A DNA stretch of 51,025 bases. Origin: Candidatus Cloacimonadota bacterium (GTDB lineage Bacteria; Cloacimonadota; Cloacimonadia; Cloacimonadales; Cloacimonadaceae). Location: assembly GCA_029567705.1 (NCBI GenBank), contig JAKPXC010000058.1:1-51025 (forward strand), written 5' to 3'. The notes beneath the pieces are model-generated. The model saw nothing but the letters and a program-made list of their open reading frames with translations. It ran no database searches and had not been told where the DNA came from. Within the stretch, counting starts at the first letter, position 1. The number at the start of each line of letters is the position of its first letter. Made by a program: the position numbers and the translations under genes. This document shows, one piece after another, positions 8,137-16,450 of the stretch.

Positions 8137-9792
8137 ATGAGGCAGCACATAGTTTTGATTTGTTTGATTGGCCTTGCAACCGCCCTGGCAGGCACACCGC
8201 CTAGCTGGGCTTGGGTGCAGAGAACCGGTGGAACCGGTGAATGCAGAACGTATGCAATGCTGGAAGATTCCCAAGGAAGAATAGTGGTAAGCGGCTATTT
8301 TACCGGAACTGTGGAATTTGGTGGACAGACACTTATCTCCAATGGCGGACGTGATGCTTTTGTGGCGCAAATGGATGCTGGTGGCAATTGGCTTTGGGCT
8401 GTGGGCATTGGCGGTGCCGGGACAGATTACGTGAGCCAAATGGCCTTGGGCAGTCAGGATCAGATAATGGTAGGAGGAAGCTTCGATCAGAGCTTTAGTC
8501 TGGAGCAGACAGAACTGATCAATCAAGGCCAAAGAGATATCTTTCTGGCAGAACTCAGTTCCGTTGGTCAACCAATCCGGGCAGAAGTTATAGGTTCGGC
8601 AGAAAATGAAGACCTGGAGGGGCTTGCTATTACGAGCTCTGGAGAGATTTATCTTTGCGGAAGCTTCCGTTACAGCCTCAGTATAGATGATCTGCAGTTC
8701 AGTTCAAGCAATCGTGGCTTCTTCCTGGCAAAGCTCGAGGCAGATATGTCCACACTCTGGGGACAAACAATAAACAATGCTACCGGCGATACGGAGATCT
8801 CAGGACTGGCCTCAGATAACTCCGGAAACATCTATTTGACCGGATATTTCACGAATTTCTGCAGTATGGGCGCTCCTAATACAATCCAACTCACTGGCGA
8901 TGGATGCTGCGGATTTATCTTTAAGCTTGATCCAAGTGGCAGCAGTATCTGGGGTGAAAGAGTGGGAAATGGATCCTGCATCATCTCCAGCAGTTACACG
9001 GATCCCTCGGGGAATACATATATATCAGCCGAGTTAGTTTTTGAACCCATGTTCGAAGCCGAGGGAAAGCATTTGGATTATATCCCGAATTGCGGAAAAC
9101 TTGGTGCTGATGGTGAGTGGGTCTGGGTGGACGACACGACAAACCTGGGAGCCTGCGCTTCAATCCGCATCTGCGGGGATAGCTCCGGTAACTGCTATAT
9201 TACCGGCTTCCTGTGGGACAATTGCAGCTTTGGTGAATACGATCTGACCGGAAGCTTTTCCTCGATGCCGGTCTATGTGGCAGCCGGCAATCCTCAAGGC
9301 GAATGGCAGTGGGGCATCCAGACCATAGGTGACAGTGGCACCCTCTTCGCATTTGCCTCCCGTATCATTCCCAGTCAAACGGATCGCTGCATCATAGCAG
9401 GCAGCAACAATGCAGCAACCATCAATTTTGGAGATTACACTCTTCCTCCCGCAGCTCAGACCTATACCTGGATTGTGAAAACCAACGGCACCAGCGTTGG
9501 CAATATCGACCCTGCACAGAACCACACACCGGCAACAATAGCAGTATATCCCAATCCTTCCCAGGCTCAGGTTAATTTCCGGCTGGATAAAGCTGTGGAA
9601 CCTGGAAGCAGGGCTGAACTTTACAATCTCCGTGGACAAGTGGTGAAACGCTTTTCAGGGGAACAACTTAATGAAACTGAACTGATCTGGGACGGCAAAG
9701 ATACCGAGGGTGGAATCTGTGCCCCAGGCTTGTATTTCCTGAGGATCAGAAGCGGGAAAGAGATAACCGTAAAAGCTTTTACCAGGCTGTAA
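8137..9792 (+). CDS. Secreted beta-propeller-like (SBBP-type) protein with FlgD-like tail
   Basis: 551 residues; GAGGAGGTGA precedes ATG 8137. Residues 1-25 are a signal peptide. The body has about eight imperfect repeats of ~50 residues built on the pattern G-N-x-Y-[IL]-x-G-x-[FL] (e.g. GRIVVSGYF, GEIYLCGSF, GNIYLTGYF, GNCYITGFL), typical of SBBP-like propeller repeats in exported FCB proteins. The last ~85 residues are a FlgD-like Ig domain (VYPNPS, ELYNLRGQVV, WDGKDTEGGICAPGLYFLRI), the same type as in the gene at 799. Likely exported and surface-attached or released. Partner unknown. It stands alone between two repeat-bearing gaps. Confidence 0.83.
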   Translation: MRQHIVLICLIGLATALAGTPPSWAWVQRTGGTGECRTYAMLEDSQGRIVVSGYFTGTVEFGGQTLISNGGRDAFVAQMDAGGNWLWAVGIGGAGTDYVSQMALGSQDQIMVGGSFDQSFSLEQTELINQGQRDIFLAELSSVGQPIRAEVIGSAENEDLEGLAITSSGEIYLCGSFRYSLSIDDLQFSSSNRGFFLAKLEADMSTLWGQTINNATGDTEISGLASDNSGNIYLTGYFTNFCSMGAPNTIQLTGDGCCGFIFKLDPSGSSIWGERVGNGSCIISSSYTDPSGNTYISAELVFEPMFEAEGKHLDYIPNCGKLGADGEWVWVDDTTNLGACASIRICGDSSGNCYITGFLWDNCSFGEYDLTGSFSSMPVYVAAGNPQGEWQWGIQTIGDSGTLFAFASRIIPSQTDRCIIAGSNNAATINFGDYTLPPAAQTYTWIVKTNGTSVGNIDPAQNHTPATIAVYPNPSQAQVNFRLDKAVEPGSRAELYNLRGQVVKRFSGEQLNETELIWDGKDTEGGICAPGLYFLRIRSGKEITVKAFTRL

Positions 9793-9796
9793 GGGA

Positions 9797-9830
9797 AAGA
9801 GTGGTGAAGTGGTGAAGTGATGGAGTGGTG
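9797..9830. repeat. Short tandem repeat AGTGGTGA
   Basis: About four degenerate 7-8-nt units (GAGTGGTG, AAGTGGTG, AAGTGATG, GAGTGGTG) directly after the stop codon, followed by a run of eight T (9834-9841). Related in style to the heptamer tracts. The T run could help termination, but no stem precedes it. Confidence 0.5.
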
Positions 9831-9842
9831 CGTGTTTTTTTT

Positions 9843-10010
9843 CCAAGGATTTAAGGATTACAGGATTTACTGGATAGTCTAAATACGGATTTCGCAGATT
9901 GAACAGATTCTACGGATTGCAGGAGTAACTTACTTCATACAGACCTTTTAATCAAATCCGAATAATCCGTTCAATCCGCGTTATCTGCGTTCTATTTTTC
10001 CAGGCTCTCG
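9843..10010. repeat. Imperfect inverted repeat rich in GGATT/AATCC
   Basis: The 333-nt gap from 9793 to 10125 holds this element. The left arm (about 9887-9919, CGGATTTCGCAGATTGAACA...) and right arm (about 9955-9989) are inverted copies at roughly 75%. Before the left arm, AAGGATTTAAGGATTACAGG adds further GGATT units. No ORF. It looks like a decayed palindromic repeat. Confidence 0.5.
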
Positions 10011-10070
10011 GGACTGTGGCGCAACTGCAACCCTCAACCTAAATCTGATTGTCCAAGACCAGATTCTCAC

Positions 10071-10099
10071 TTGACAGATTCGGGAAAATCCAAAAGCTA
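10071..10099 (+). promoter_or_regulatory. Putative dnaE promoter (TTGACA box)
   Basis: TTGACA at 10071-10076, with AAGCTA at 17 nt (10094-10099). The leader would be about 20 nt and contain GGAG before ATG 10126. The -10 is weak. Confidence 0.4.
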
Positions 10100-10125
10100 A
10101 TCTCCAGAGAGAAGTGGAGCTAAAT

Positions 10126-13100
10126 ATGTCCTTTGTGCATTTGCATAATCACAGCCAATACAGTCTTTTGGACGGTGCCTGCCGGGTTGATCGCATGATC
10201 AAGCTGGCTCTGGAATACGAGATGCCTGCCGTGGCTATCACGGATCATGGCAATCTCTATGGCGCCATAGACTTTTACAGACAGGCCAAGAAAGCCGGAA
10301 TCAAACCGATTGTGGGCATTGAAGCCTATATCATCTCAGGGGATATCTGCAGTGACGAATCCAAAAATGAGACACGTCACCACCTCATCCTGCTGGCGAT
10401 GAATTACGATGGCTACCGCAATCTGATGAAGCTCTCCTCCCGCTCCTTTATCGATGGTTTTTATTATAAACCCCGCATCTCCAAAGCCCTGCTGCAGCAG
10501 CATAGTGAAGGCTTGATCTGCCTTTCTGCCTGCATCAAGGGTGAAATCCCCTCACTGCTCTACAATGAACGCTACAAACAGGCCAAAGATACTGTGGAAT
10601 GGTACAAAGGCATCTTTGACGACCGTTACTATCTGGAGATCCAGGATCATGGTCTGGAAGCAGAACAGAAGGTAATGCCGGAACTGATCAGGCTGGCCAG
10701 GGAAACCAATACACCGCTGGTACTGACCAATGACTGCCACTATCTGCATCAGGCAGATTCTGAAGCGCACGACATCCTGCTTTGCATTCAGACCGGAAAG
10801 CAATTCAATGATCCCGGACGTATGCGTTATAACACCACCCAGCTCTATTTCAAGAGTCCGGAGGAAATGGCCGGGCTCTTCCCCGAGGTCCCAGAAGCAT
10901 ATGCCAATACTCTTGCAATCGCCGAGCGAATCAATCTGGAGTTACGTTACGACAAGTTTCTGCTACCCGAGATAGAGACTCCTCCCGAGTATGAAAGCAT
11001 GAGCGCATATCTCAGAGCCATGTGTTATGAGGAAGCCGAAAAGCGCTATAATGGCATGAGTCCCGAGATCAGAGAACGGATAGATTTCGAGCTGGGCGTG
11101 ATCAACCGCATGGGTTTTGATGGGTACTTCCTGGTGGTTAAAGACCTGATAGACAATGCCCGTAAACAGGATGTGCCGGTGGGGCCCGGACGTGGTTCCG
11201 CTGCCGGCAGCATCGTGGCTTATCTCTTGGATATCACCAGAATAGATCCGATCAAATACAGCCTGTTTTTTGAGCGCTTCCTGAATCCAGAGCGTATCGG
11301 CATGCCGGATATTGATATCGATTTCTGTGCCCAAGGCCGTTCCAAAGTGATTGACTACGTGGTGCAGAAATATGGACGCCAGAGCGTTACGCAGATCATC
11401 ACCTTTGGCACCTTGGGTGCCAAATCCGTGATCAAGGATGTGGCCAGAGTGCTCTCTGTTCCAGCCTCAGAAGCCAATGCGCTTACCAAATTGATCCCCG
11501 GAAATGCCAAATCTCTGGAAGATGCCTATCGCAGCAACCTGGAATTTTCCGAGGCTATAAATGCTAATGAGCTTTATCAAAGCATCTATAAATACAGTCT
11601 GGTACTGGAAGGATTGATCCGGCAGATAGGCATCCATGCCGCCGGCTTGGTGATCGCACCTGGAGATTTGACGGATTATGTGCCTCTGGCCTGCAGTGTG
11701 CAGAAGGGAGGCGATAACGCCGTTCTGGTGCAATACGAAGGCAAATGGCTGGATGATCTGAAGATGCTCAAGATGGACATCCTGGGCCTGAAGACACTCA
11801 CTATCATCAAGAAATGCGTAGCTTTGGTGCGGGACAGCCATAATGTCGAGATCGATATCGAGAAGATACCACTCACAGATAAAAAGGTCTTTAGCTTGCT
11901 TTCCAAAGGAGAGACCAAGGGCGTGTTCCAGTTTGAATCCGATGGCATGACCAAGTATTTGATGGATCTGAAGCCCAATAAGTTTGAAGATCTGATCGCC
12001 ATGGTGGCGCTCTACCGTCCTGGTCCAATGCGCTTTATCGATACCTATATTGCCCGTAAACACGGCCGGGAGAAGGTAAGATTTGAGCATCCTCTGGTGG
12101 AAAATGCCCTCAAAGAAACCTACGGTGTGACTGTTTATCAGGAACAGGTGATGCAGATTTCCCGGGAGATGGGAGGCTTAAGCGGAGCCGATGCTGATAC
12201 CCTGCGTAAAGCCATGGGTAAAAAGCAGATGGATTTGATGCAGAAATTTGAGCAGAAGTTCTATGAAGGGGCTTCTGCCAAGGGAGTGGATCAGGCTATT
12301 TTCAAGAAGATCTGGCTGGAATGGCTGGACTTTGCCGAATATGCCTTCAATAAAAGCCATGCCACCTGTTATGCTCTGGTGGCCTATCAAACAGCCTATC
12401 TCAAGGCCTATTATCCGGTGGAGTTTATGGCTGCTCTGCTCTCGCTGGAAGATGATCCCGGTAAAATTCCCAGCCTGATAGAAGTCTGCCGCAGCATGGG
12501 TATCAAGATTATCCCACCCAATATCAACCGGAGTTTGGACGAATTCTCTGTCCACGGCAAGGAAGTTCTGTTTGGCCTCAGGGCAATTAAGAATCTGGGG
12601 GAAGCAGCCATTGAGGCTATCATCGAAGATAGAATAGCCCAAGGAGCATATTCCAATCTTTTTGAGTTTTGCTCCAGGCTGGATAGCACAGCCGTCAATA
12701 AAACCACCTTGGAAAGCCTGATTGCTAGTGGAGCTATGGACGAACTGGAAGGAGAACGCAGCCAAAAGTGGGCAGCCATCGAGCAAGCTCTGAGCTTCAG
12801 CAGTGGAGAGCAGCGCGATCGCAAGCGGGGGCAGACCTCGCTGTTTGACCTGATCACAGACGAGGAAGAGGATTTCAACCCTCCTCTGCCCATGGAAGCT
12901 CCCTGGACCTATCTGCATGAACTGGAACGTGAGAAGGAGGTTCTGGGCTTCTATGTCTCCGGGCATCCGCTCAACGAATATACCGCTCTGATCAAGCATC
13001 TTAGCACCAGCAATTCTCAGAACGCCAAAGCCAGGAATGGGGATGAACTTATTCTGGCAGGTATAGTGACGGCCATCTCCAAGAAGAAAGACAACAAGGG

Positions 13101-13566
13101 AAATCCCATTGCTTTTGTGGAATTTGAAGACCTCCTGGGCAAGTTTGAAGTGCCTCTCTTTAACCGGGATTATACCAAGTTTGCCGGCACGATCTGCGTG
13201 GGACAGCTTTACTTTGTGTTTGGGTCACGGAGCGGTTACAATGGAAATGATGATGGGATTCTGCGTTTGATGCCGGACATGATTGTGCCTTTTGATGAGC
13301 TTCCCAATGTGCTCTTTGGGGAAATCCGGCTCAGTTTACCCGGAGCAAACCTCAATGCTGAGATAAACAGCCAATTGGGCAGGAAGCTTCTGAAACATAA
13401 GGGCGGATTCAAGCTTGTGCTCCATCTGGAGGATCAGGATAATCCACTGGGCTTCACCTTTGAGGCACAGGAATCGTTCTTCCCCACCAATGGATTTTTG
13501 GCTTGGCTGGAAGATCAGCAGATAACTTTTAGCTTGAAGGTAGGAAACAGTGCCAAGAATTCTTAG
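10126..13566 (+). CDS. dnaE: DNA polymerase III alpha subunit
   Basis: 1146 residues from ATG 10126, with GGAG 6 nt upstream; a GTG four codons earlier is also in frame but less likely. The N-terminal PHP domain (1-~280) keeps its metal motifs: HLHNHS, ITDHGN (40-43), GIE, HH at 85-86, CLSAC, NDCHY. The polymerase palm has GRGSAAGS and PDIDIDF (Asp395, 397, 399), and the third catalytic Asp551 lies in LKMDILG. A C-terminal OB fold (LILAGIVTAISKKKDNKG) completes the family order. It is the replicative polymerase. The 3' end overlaps the next gene by 17 nt. A shortened paralogue lies at 32777. Confidence 0.98.
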   Translation: MSFVHLHNHSQYSLLDGACRVDRMIKLALEYEMPAVAITDHGNLYGAIDFYRQAKKAGIKPIVGIEAYIISGDICSDESKNETRHHLILLAMNYDGYRNLMKLSSRSFIDGFYYKPRISKALLQQHSEGLICLSACIKGEIPSLLYNERYKQAKDTVEWYKGIFDDRYYLEIQDHGLEAEQKVMPELIRLARETNTPLVLTNDCHYLHQADSEAHDILLCIQTGKQFNDPGRMRYNTTQLYFKSPEEMAGLFPEVPEAYANTLAIAERINLELRYDKFLLPEIETPPEYESMSAYLRAMCYEEAEKRYNGMSPEIRERIDFELGVINRMGFDGYFLVVKDLIDNARKQDVPVGPGRGSAAGSIVAYLLDITRIDPIKYSLFFERFLNPERIGMPDIDIDFCAQGRSKVIDYVVQKYGRQSVTQIITFGTLGAKSVIKDVARVLSVPASEANALTKLIPGNAKSLEDAYRSNLEFSEAINANELYQSIYKYSLVLEGLIRQIGIHAAGLVIAPGDLTDYVPLACSVQKGGDNAVLVQYEGKWLDDLKMLKMDILGLKTLTIIKKCVALVRDSHNVEIDIEKIPLTDKKVFSLLSKGETKGVFQFESDGMTKYLMDLKPNKFEDLIAMVALYRPGPMRFIDTYIARKHGREKVRFEHPLVENALKETYGVTVYQEQVMQISREMGGLSGADADTLRKAMGKKQMDLMQKFEQKFYEGASAKGVDQAIFKKIWLEWLDFAEYAFNKSHATCYALVAYQTAYLKAYYPVEFMAALLSLEDDPGKIPSLIEVCRSMGIKIIPPNINRSLDEFSVHGKEVLFGLRAIKNLGEAAIEAIIEDRIAQGAYSNLFEFCSRLDSTAVNKTTLESLIASGAMDELEGERSQKWAAIEQALSFSSGEQRDRKRGQTSLFDLITDEEEDFNPPLPMEAPWTYLHELEREKEVLGFYVSGHPLNEYTALIKHLSTSNSQNAKARNGDELILAGIVTAISKKKDNKGNPIAFVEFEDLLGKFEVPLFNRDYTKFAGTICVGQLYFVFGSRSGYNGNDDGILRLMPDMIVPFDELPNVLFGEIRLSLPGANLNAEINSQLGRKLLKHKGGFKLVLHLEDQDNPLGFTFEAQESFFPTNGFLAWLEDQQITFSLKVGNSAKNS

Positions 13567-14659
13567 CCTAACCCTGCTGCTACTGAGCTTTAGCGTTTTA
13601 GCAGGACAGGAACTGGTCTTTGAGCAGTATCCCCAGCAGACTGATTTCCTGCTGCTTATACCCTATAACAGCATAAATTTCAGGGCCGGAACCTCTGAGT
13701 CCGTTTACCAGATGTCCATAAACTTACGCAATTCCAGAGGGCGCTCTGTCTATAGCCGAAGTGTGCAGCTAACCTTTCAGAAAAAAGAATGGCTGCGTGA
13801 TACAGCCATCCCGCACAGTTTCAGTCAGGACTTAGCTCCCGGCTCGTATCAGATGCAGATCAGGCTAAGAAACAGGTCGGTGGGCGGTAATCTGGAACTG
13901 CAAAGGCAATTCCGGATAGGGAGCACCGGCACGGAGAGAGGTGAGGCCTATCTTTATGCCAAGCGGGATGATATTACCTTTATTCCGTCCGTGATACCGG
14001 AGCTCAGTGATCTTCAGGCTTTGGAACTGCACCAACGTTTCCTGGTTCAGCCGGATAGTATTGGCGTCTTCTCCGGGACATCCAAGCTTTCTGTACTGCA
14101 GCCCACCTCCCCTCTGATAATCGATATCAAGGAAATACTTGATTCTTCACAGGAAAATCAACTGCAGGTGGTATTTTACGAAGAGAACATCCGTTACAAC
14201 ATGGATGCTTTTCTCTACAGCCAATGGTTTGCTTATGGACAAAGCTATAGCCTGAGAGACCAGATAAATCAGCTTCGTTATATAGCAACTCAGAATGAAT
14301 GGCAGGTGCTTCGGCAGGTTCCAAGAGCTCAAATGGCAGAAGTAATCGAGCAGTTCTGGGTTCTGCATGATCCCAGCCCGGGAACCCTGCGAAATGAGAC
14401 CCGGGAATTGTTTTACCAGCGCGTTATGATTGCAGATGAAAGATACACGATCCATAGCCGGCTGAAGGGCTGGCGCTCCGATAGGGGAAGGATATATATA
14501 AAGTATGGAGAACCGGACGAAGTGCGGGCAGAGCCCTTGCCTCTGGACACTCCGCCCTACATTATTTGGCAATACTATACCGAGAATCTGCAGTTTGTCT
14601 TCGTGGATGAAGGCGGATTTGGCAGATACACTCTGAGGAACTCTGAAGATGAATACTAA
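13550..14659 (+). CDS. Secreted GWxTD-domain protein, first of a pair
   Basis: 369 residues from GTG 13550, which overlaps dnaE by 17 nt; AGGA lies about 5 nt upstream. Residues 1-19 form a signal peptide (LLLLSFSVLAGQ). Residues ~30-125 look like a beta-sandwich. The C-terminal third carries the GWxTD signature as GWRSDRGRIYIKYGEPDEV (about 302-320), with Ser at the x-T position, and ends in an aromatic beta hairpin. The domain family is found in FCB bacteria and related groups and has no proven function. A second member follows with an 11-nt overlap, so both proteins are probably made together and may interact in the periplasm. Confidence 0.85.
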   Translation: MPRILSLTLLLLSFSVLAGQELVFEQYPQQTDFLLLIPYNSINFRAGTSESVYQMSINLRNSRGRSVYSRSVQLTFQKKEWLRDTAIPHSFSQDLAPGSYQMQIRLRNRSVGGNLELQRQFRIGSTGTERGEAYLYAKRDDITFIPSVIPELSDLQALELHQRFLVQPDSIGVFSGTSKLSVLQPTSPLIIDIKEILDSSQENQLQVVFYEENIRYNMDAFLYSQWFAYGQSYSLRDQINQLRYIATQNEWQVLRQVPRAQMAEVIEQFWVLHDPSPGTLRNETRELFYQRVMIADERYTIHSRLKGWRSDRGRIYIKYGEPDEVRAEPLPLDTPPYIIWQYYTENLQFVFVDEGGFGRYTLRNSEDEY

Positions 14660-15983
14660 GAAGGCTTTACTTTGCATCCTGCTGGTTTTGGTGGCAGGTC
14701 TGATCTGGGCGAACACTCTGAGTATGTTTGTGGAAGCTCATAGATATTTGGACAGGAATCTGAATAATATGGTTTTCGTGGACTATCAGATTCCCTATCG
14801 CTCGCTAACTTTTTTGGCCCAACACGGAGGTTTTTTTGCGGAGCTGTCGATATCTGTCAACATCTCAAATGCAGATAGTGTGATTTTTTCACAGGACTAC
14901 ATGGACAACGTGGGAATCAGAAACAGAGTCGATGCGGGTTCTGCCAGAAAGTCTTATCTGAACAGGCTAAGCTACGCACTCCCGGTCGGAGAGCATCGGT
15001 TAAGCTTCAATGTCGTGGACAGGAATTCTAACCGTACATTTAGCAGAACGATAGATCTTACTGCTCTTCCCCAAACTGCGCTCTTGAGCGATCTTGAACT
15101 AAGCAGCCAGGTTCAGGCAGACACTACGCAGTACCTGAATCAGTTCCGCAGGAATGGAAAGCTTTATAAAAGCGAGCCATCCGGACTGTTCAATGTGGCA
15201 GAAACTGACTTTCTGCATCTCTATTTTGAGGTTTATTCCAAACCGGATGACCGCACGGAAACTGCCTTTTTGACTATGGATGTGGAGCGGGGAGATTCGC
15301 TGGTGGTTGATCTGTTTCGGGATATGAACCTGGGATCCGATCTGGAGGGAATAACACTACGGATACCACTAAGTGATTTACCGGCAGGGGCTTACTCAGG
15401 GACATTAACCTTGATGCTAGGTGAACGTGAAGAGCAGAGGCAGTTCCAATTTGCCATCCAGGAAGAGGTGGATACATACAACTTCCTGATGCCTGATCCA
15501 GAGGAAGAAGTGAGATTAATCCGCTACTTTATCGGGAATCGGGTTCCTTCCGATTGGGCGACATTGAGCATTACCGCTAAGCGCAACTTCATCAATAGCT
15601 TCTGGGCAGAACAAGCCAGCCAGATGCAGACCACTGTAACTGATGCGATCGACCAGATCCGTCAGAGGGTAGAGTACAGTAATACGCGGTTTTCCCATTT
15701 CCAACCGGGCTGGACAACTGACCGGGGCAGGATTTATATCCGAAATGGAGCGCCGGATGAGATTGAAAACGGCGAGAGTTCGGACGAAACCCGCTTTGTC
15801 CGAAAAGATTACCAGATATGGAAATACCGCAGCCGTCCCAACGCTGTATATCTGTTTGTTGACCTCCAGATGTCTGGGAATTTTCGTATCATGTATGTGA
15901 ACAACGATCAGATGGAAAGCACCAATCCCTCCTGGCTGGATTACTTGGGTGAGGATTTTGATATGTCGAAATTGAGCAACTAG
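14649..15983 (+). CDS. Secreted GWxTD-domain protein, second of a pair
   Basis: 444 residues; ATG 14649 overlaps the previous gene by 11 nt. The signal peptide is 1-21 (LCILLVLVAGLIWA). The domain order matches the first protein: beta-sandwich, a helical stretch (FLMPDPEEEVRLIRYFIGN...), then the exact signature GWTTDRGRIYIRNGAPDEI (about 357-375). The two are diverged paralogues, with only the C-terminal part readily alignable. The stop codon TAG overlaps the stop of the convergent yraN gene in a CTAG palindrome. Confidence 0.86.
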   Translation: MNTKKALLCILLVLVAGLIWANTLSMFVEAHRYLDRNLNNMVFVDYQIPYRSLTFLAQHGGFFAELSISVNISNADSVIFSQDYMDNVGIRNRVDAGSARKSYLNRLSYALPVGEHRLSFNVVDRNSNRTFSRTIDLTALPQTALLSDLELSSQVQADTTQYLNQFRRNGKLYKSEPSGLFNVAETDFLHLYFEVYSKPDDRTETAFLTMDVERGDSLVVDLFRDMNLGSDLEGITLRIPLSDLPAGAYSGTLTLMLGEREEQRQFQFAIQEEVDTYNFLMPDPEEEVRLIRYFIGNRVPSDWATLSITAKRNFINSFWAEQASQMQTTVTDAIDQIRQRVEYSNTRFSHFQPGWTTDRGRIYIRNGAPDEIENGESSDETRFVRKDYQIWKYRSRPNAVYLFVDLQMSGNFRIMYVNNDQMESTNPSWLDYLGEDFDMSKLSN

Positions 15984-16366
15984 TAATCGAGAATTGGCAG
16001 AAATGCGTCGATAAAGTGCTTGACAGAATAGTCATTGTCCTTTGCATTGAAGAAGACGACGATGATGTCGAATCTTGTATTCAGATTGTTCAGATCAGGA
16101 TTTGAGTTAATATATAGTAGTGCCGTTTTACTGATCTTCTTTTGCTTGGGGTAGGAAACGTTCCCCAAGGCCGAGCTTATAGAGTGAAAGGAACGGGTCT
16201 TGACTTCAACGAAAACCAGAGTGTTCTGGTGCCTGGCGATGATGTCGATTTCTCCCGTTTGCCGGCGGTAGTTATGGGATAATATCTGATAGCCTTTTGA
16301 TATCAGGTATACTTGCGCAATACGTTCGCCGGTTTCGAATAGTTCTTTCTTATTTGGTATATCCAT
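15980..16366 (-). CDS. yraN: YraN/UPF0102-family nuclease-like protein
   Basis: 128 residues, normal for the family. The restriction-nuclease-fold motif is complete: Glu in FETGERIAQVYLISKGY, then GEIDIIARHQNTLVFVEVKTR (D..ExK type, about residues 38-58). The family is predicted to act on DNA ends or Holliday junctions and is often near replication or RNase HII genes. The ATG at 16366 has no Shine-Dalgarno, and a TTGACC box lies exactly 35 nt upstream, suggesting a leaderless message. Confidence 0.92.
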   Translation of the reverse strand: MDIPNKKELFETGERIAQVYLISKGYQILSHNYRRQTGEIDIIARHQNTLVFVEVKTRSFHSISSALGNVSYPKQKKISKTALLYINSNPDLNNLNTRFDIIVVFFNAKDNDYSVKHFIDAFLPILDY

Positions 16367-16382
16367 AAGCGCAAGAAAAAGC

Positions 16383-16401
16383 TTGACGCATATGCGGTCA
16401 A
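16383..16401 (-). promoter_or_regulatory. TTGACC promoter box of yraN inside a 19-nt dyad
   Basis: TTGACCGCATATGCGTCAA (minus strand, 16401-16383) is an imperfect dyad centred on CATATG. Its first half is the TTGACC box placed 35 nt before the yraN ATG, as in priA. It also lies upstream of the divergent outer-membrane gene, so a factor bound here could affect both. Confidence 0.4.
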
Positions 16402-16450
16402 CGATAATCTAGAATAACAATAAAATCTACACCGAAAGGTGGAGGGAAGT

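Noticed and set aside
12178-12999. Minus-strand ORF of 273 codons in dnaE
   Set aside because: Antisense shadow of a conserved polymerase gene with no start signals.
16020-16025. TTGACA-like sequence at 16020
   Set aside because: It is inside the yraN coding region, pointing at no gene start.
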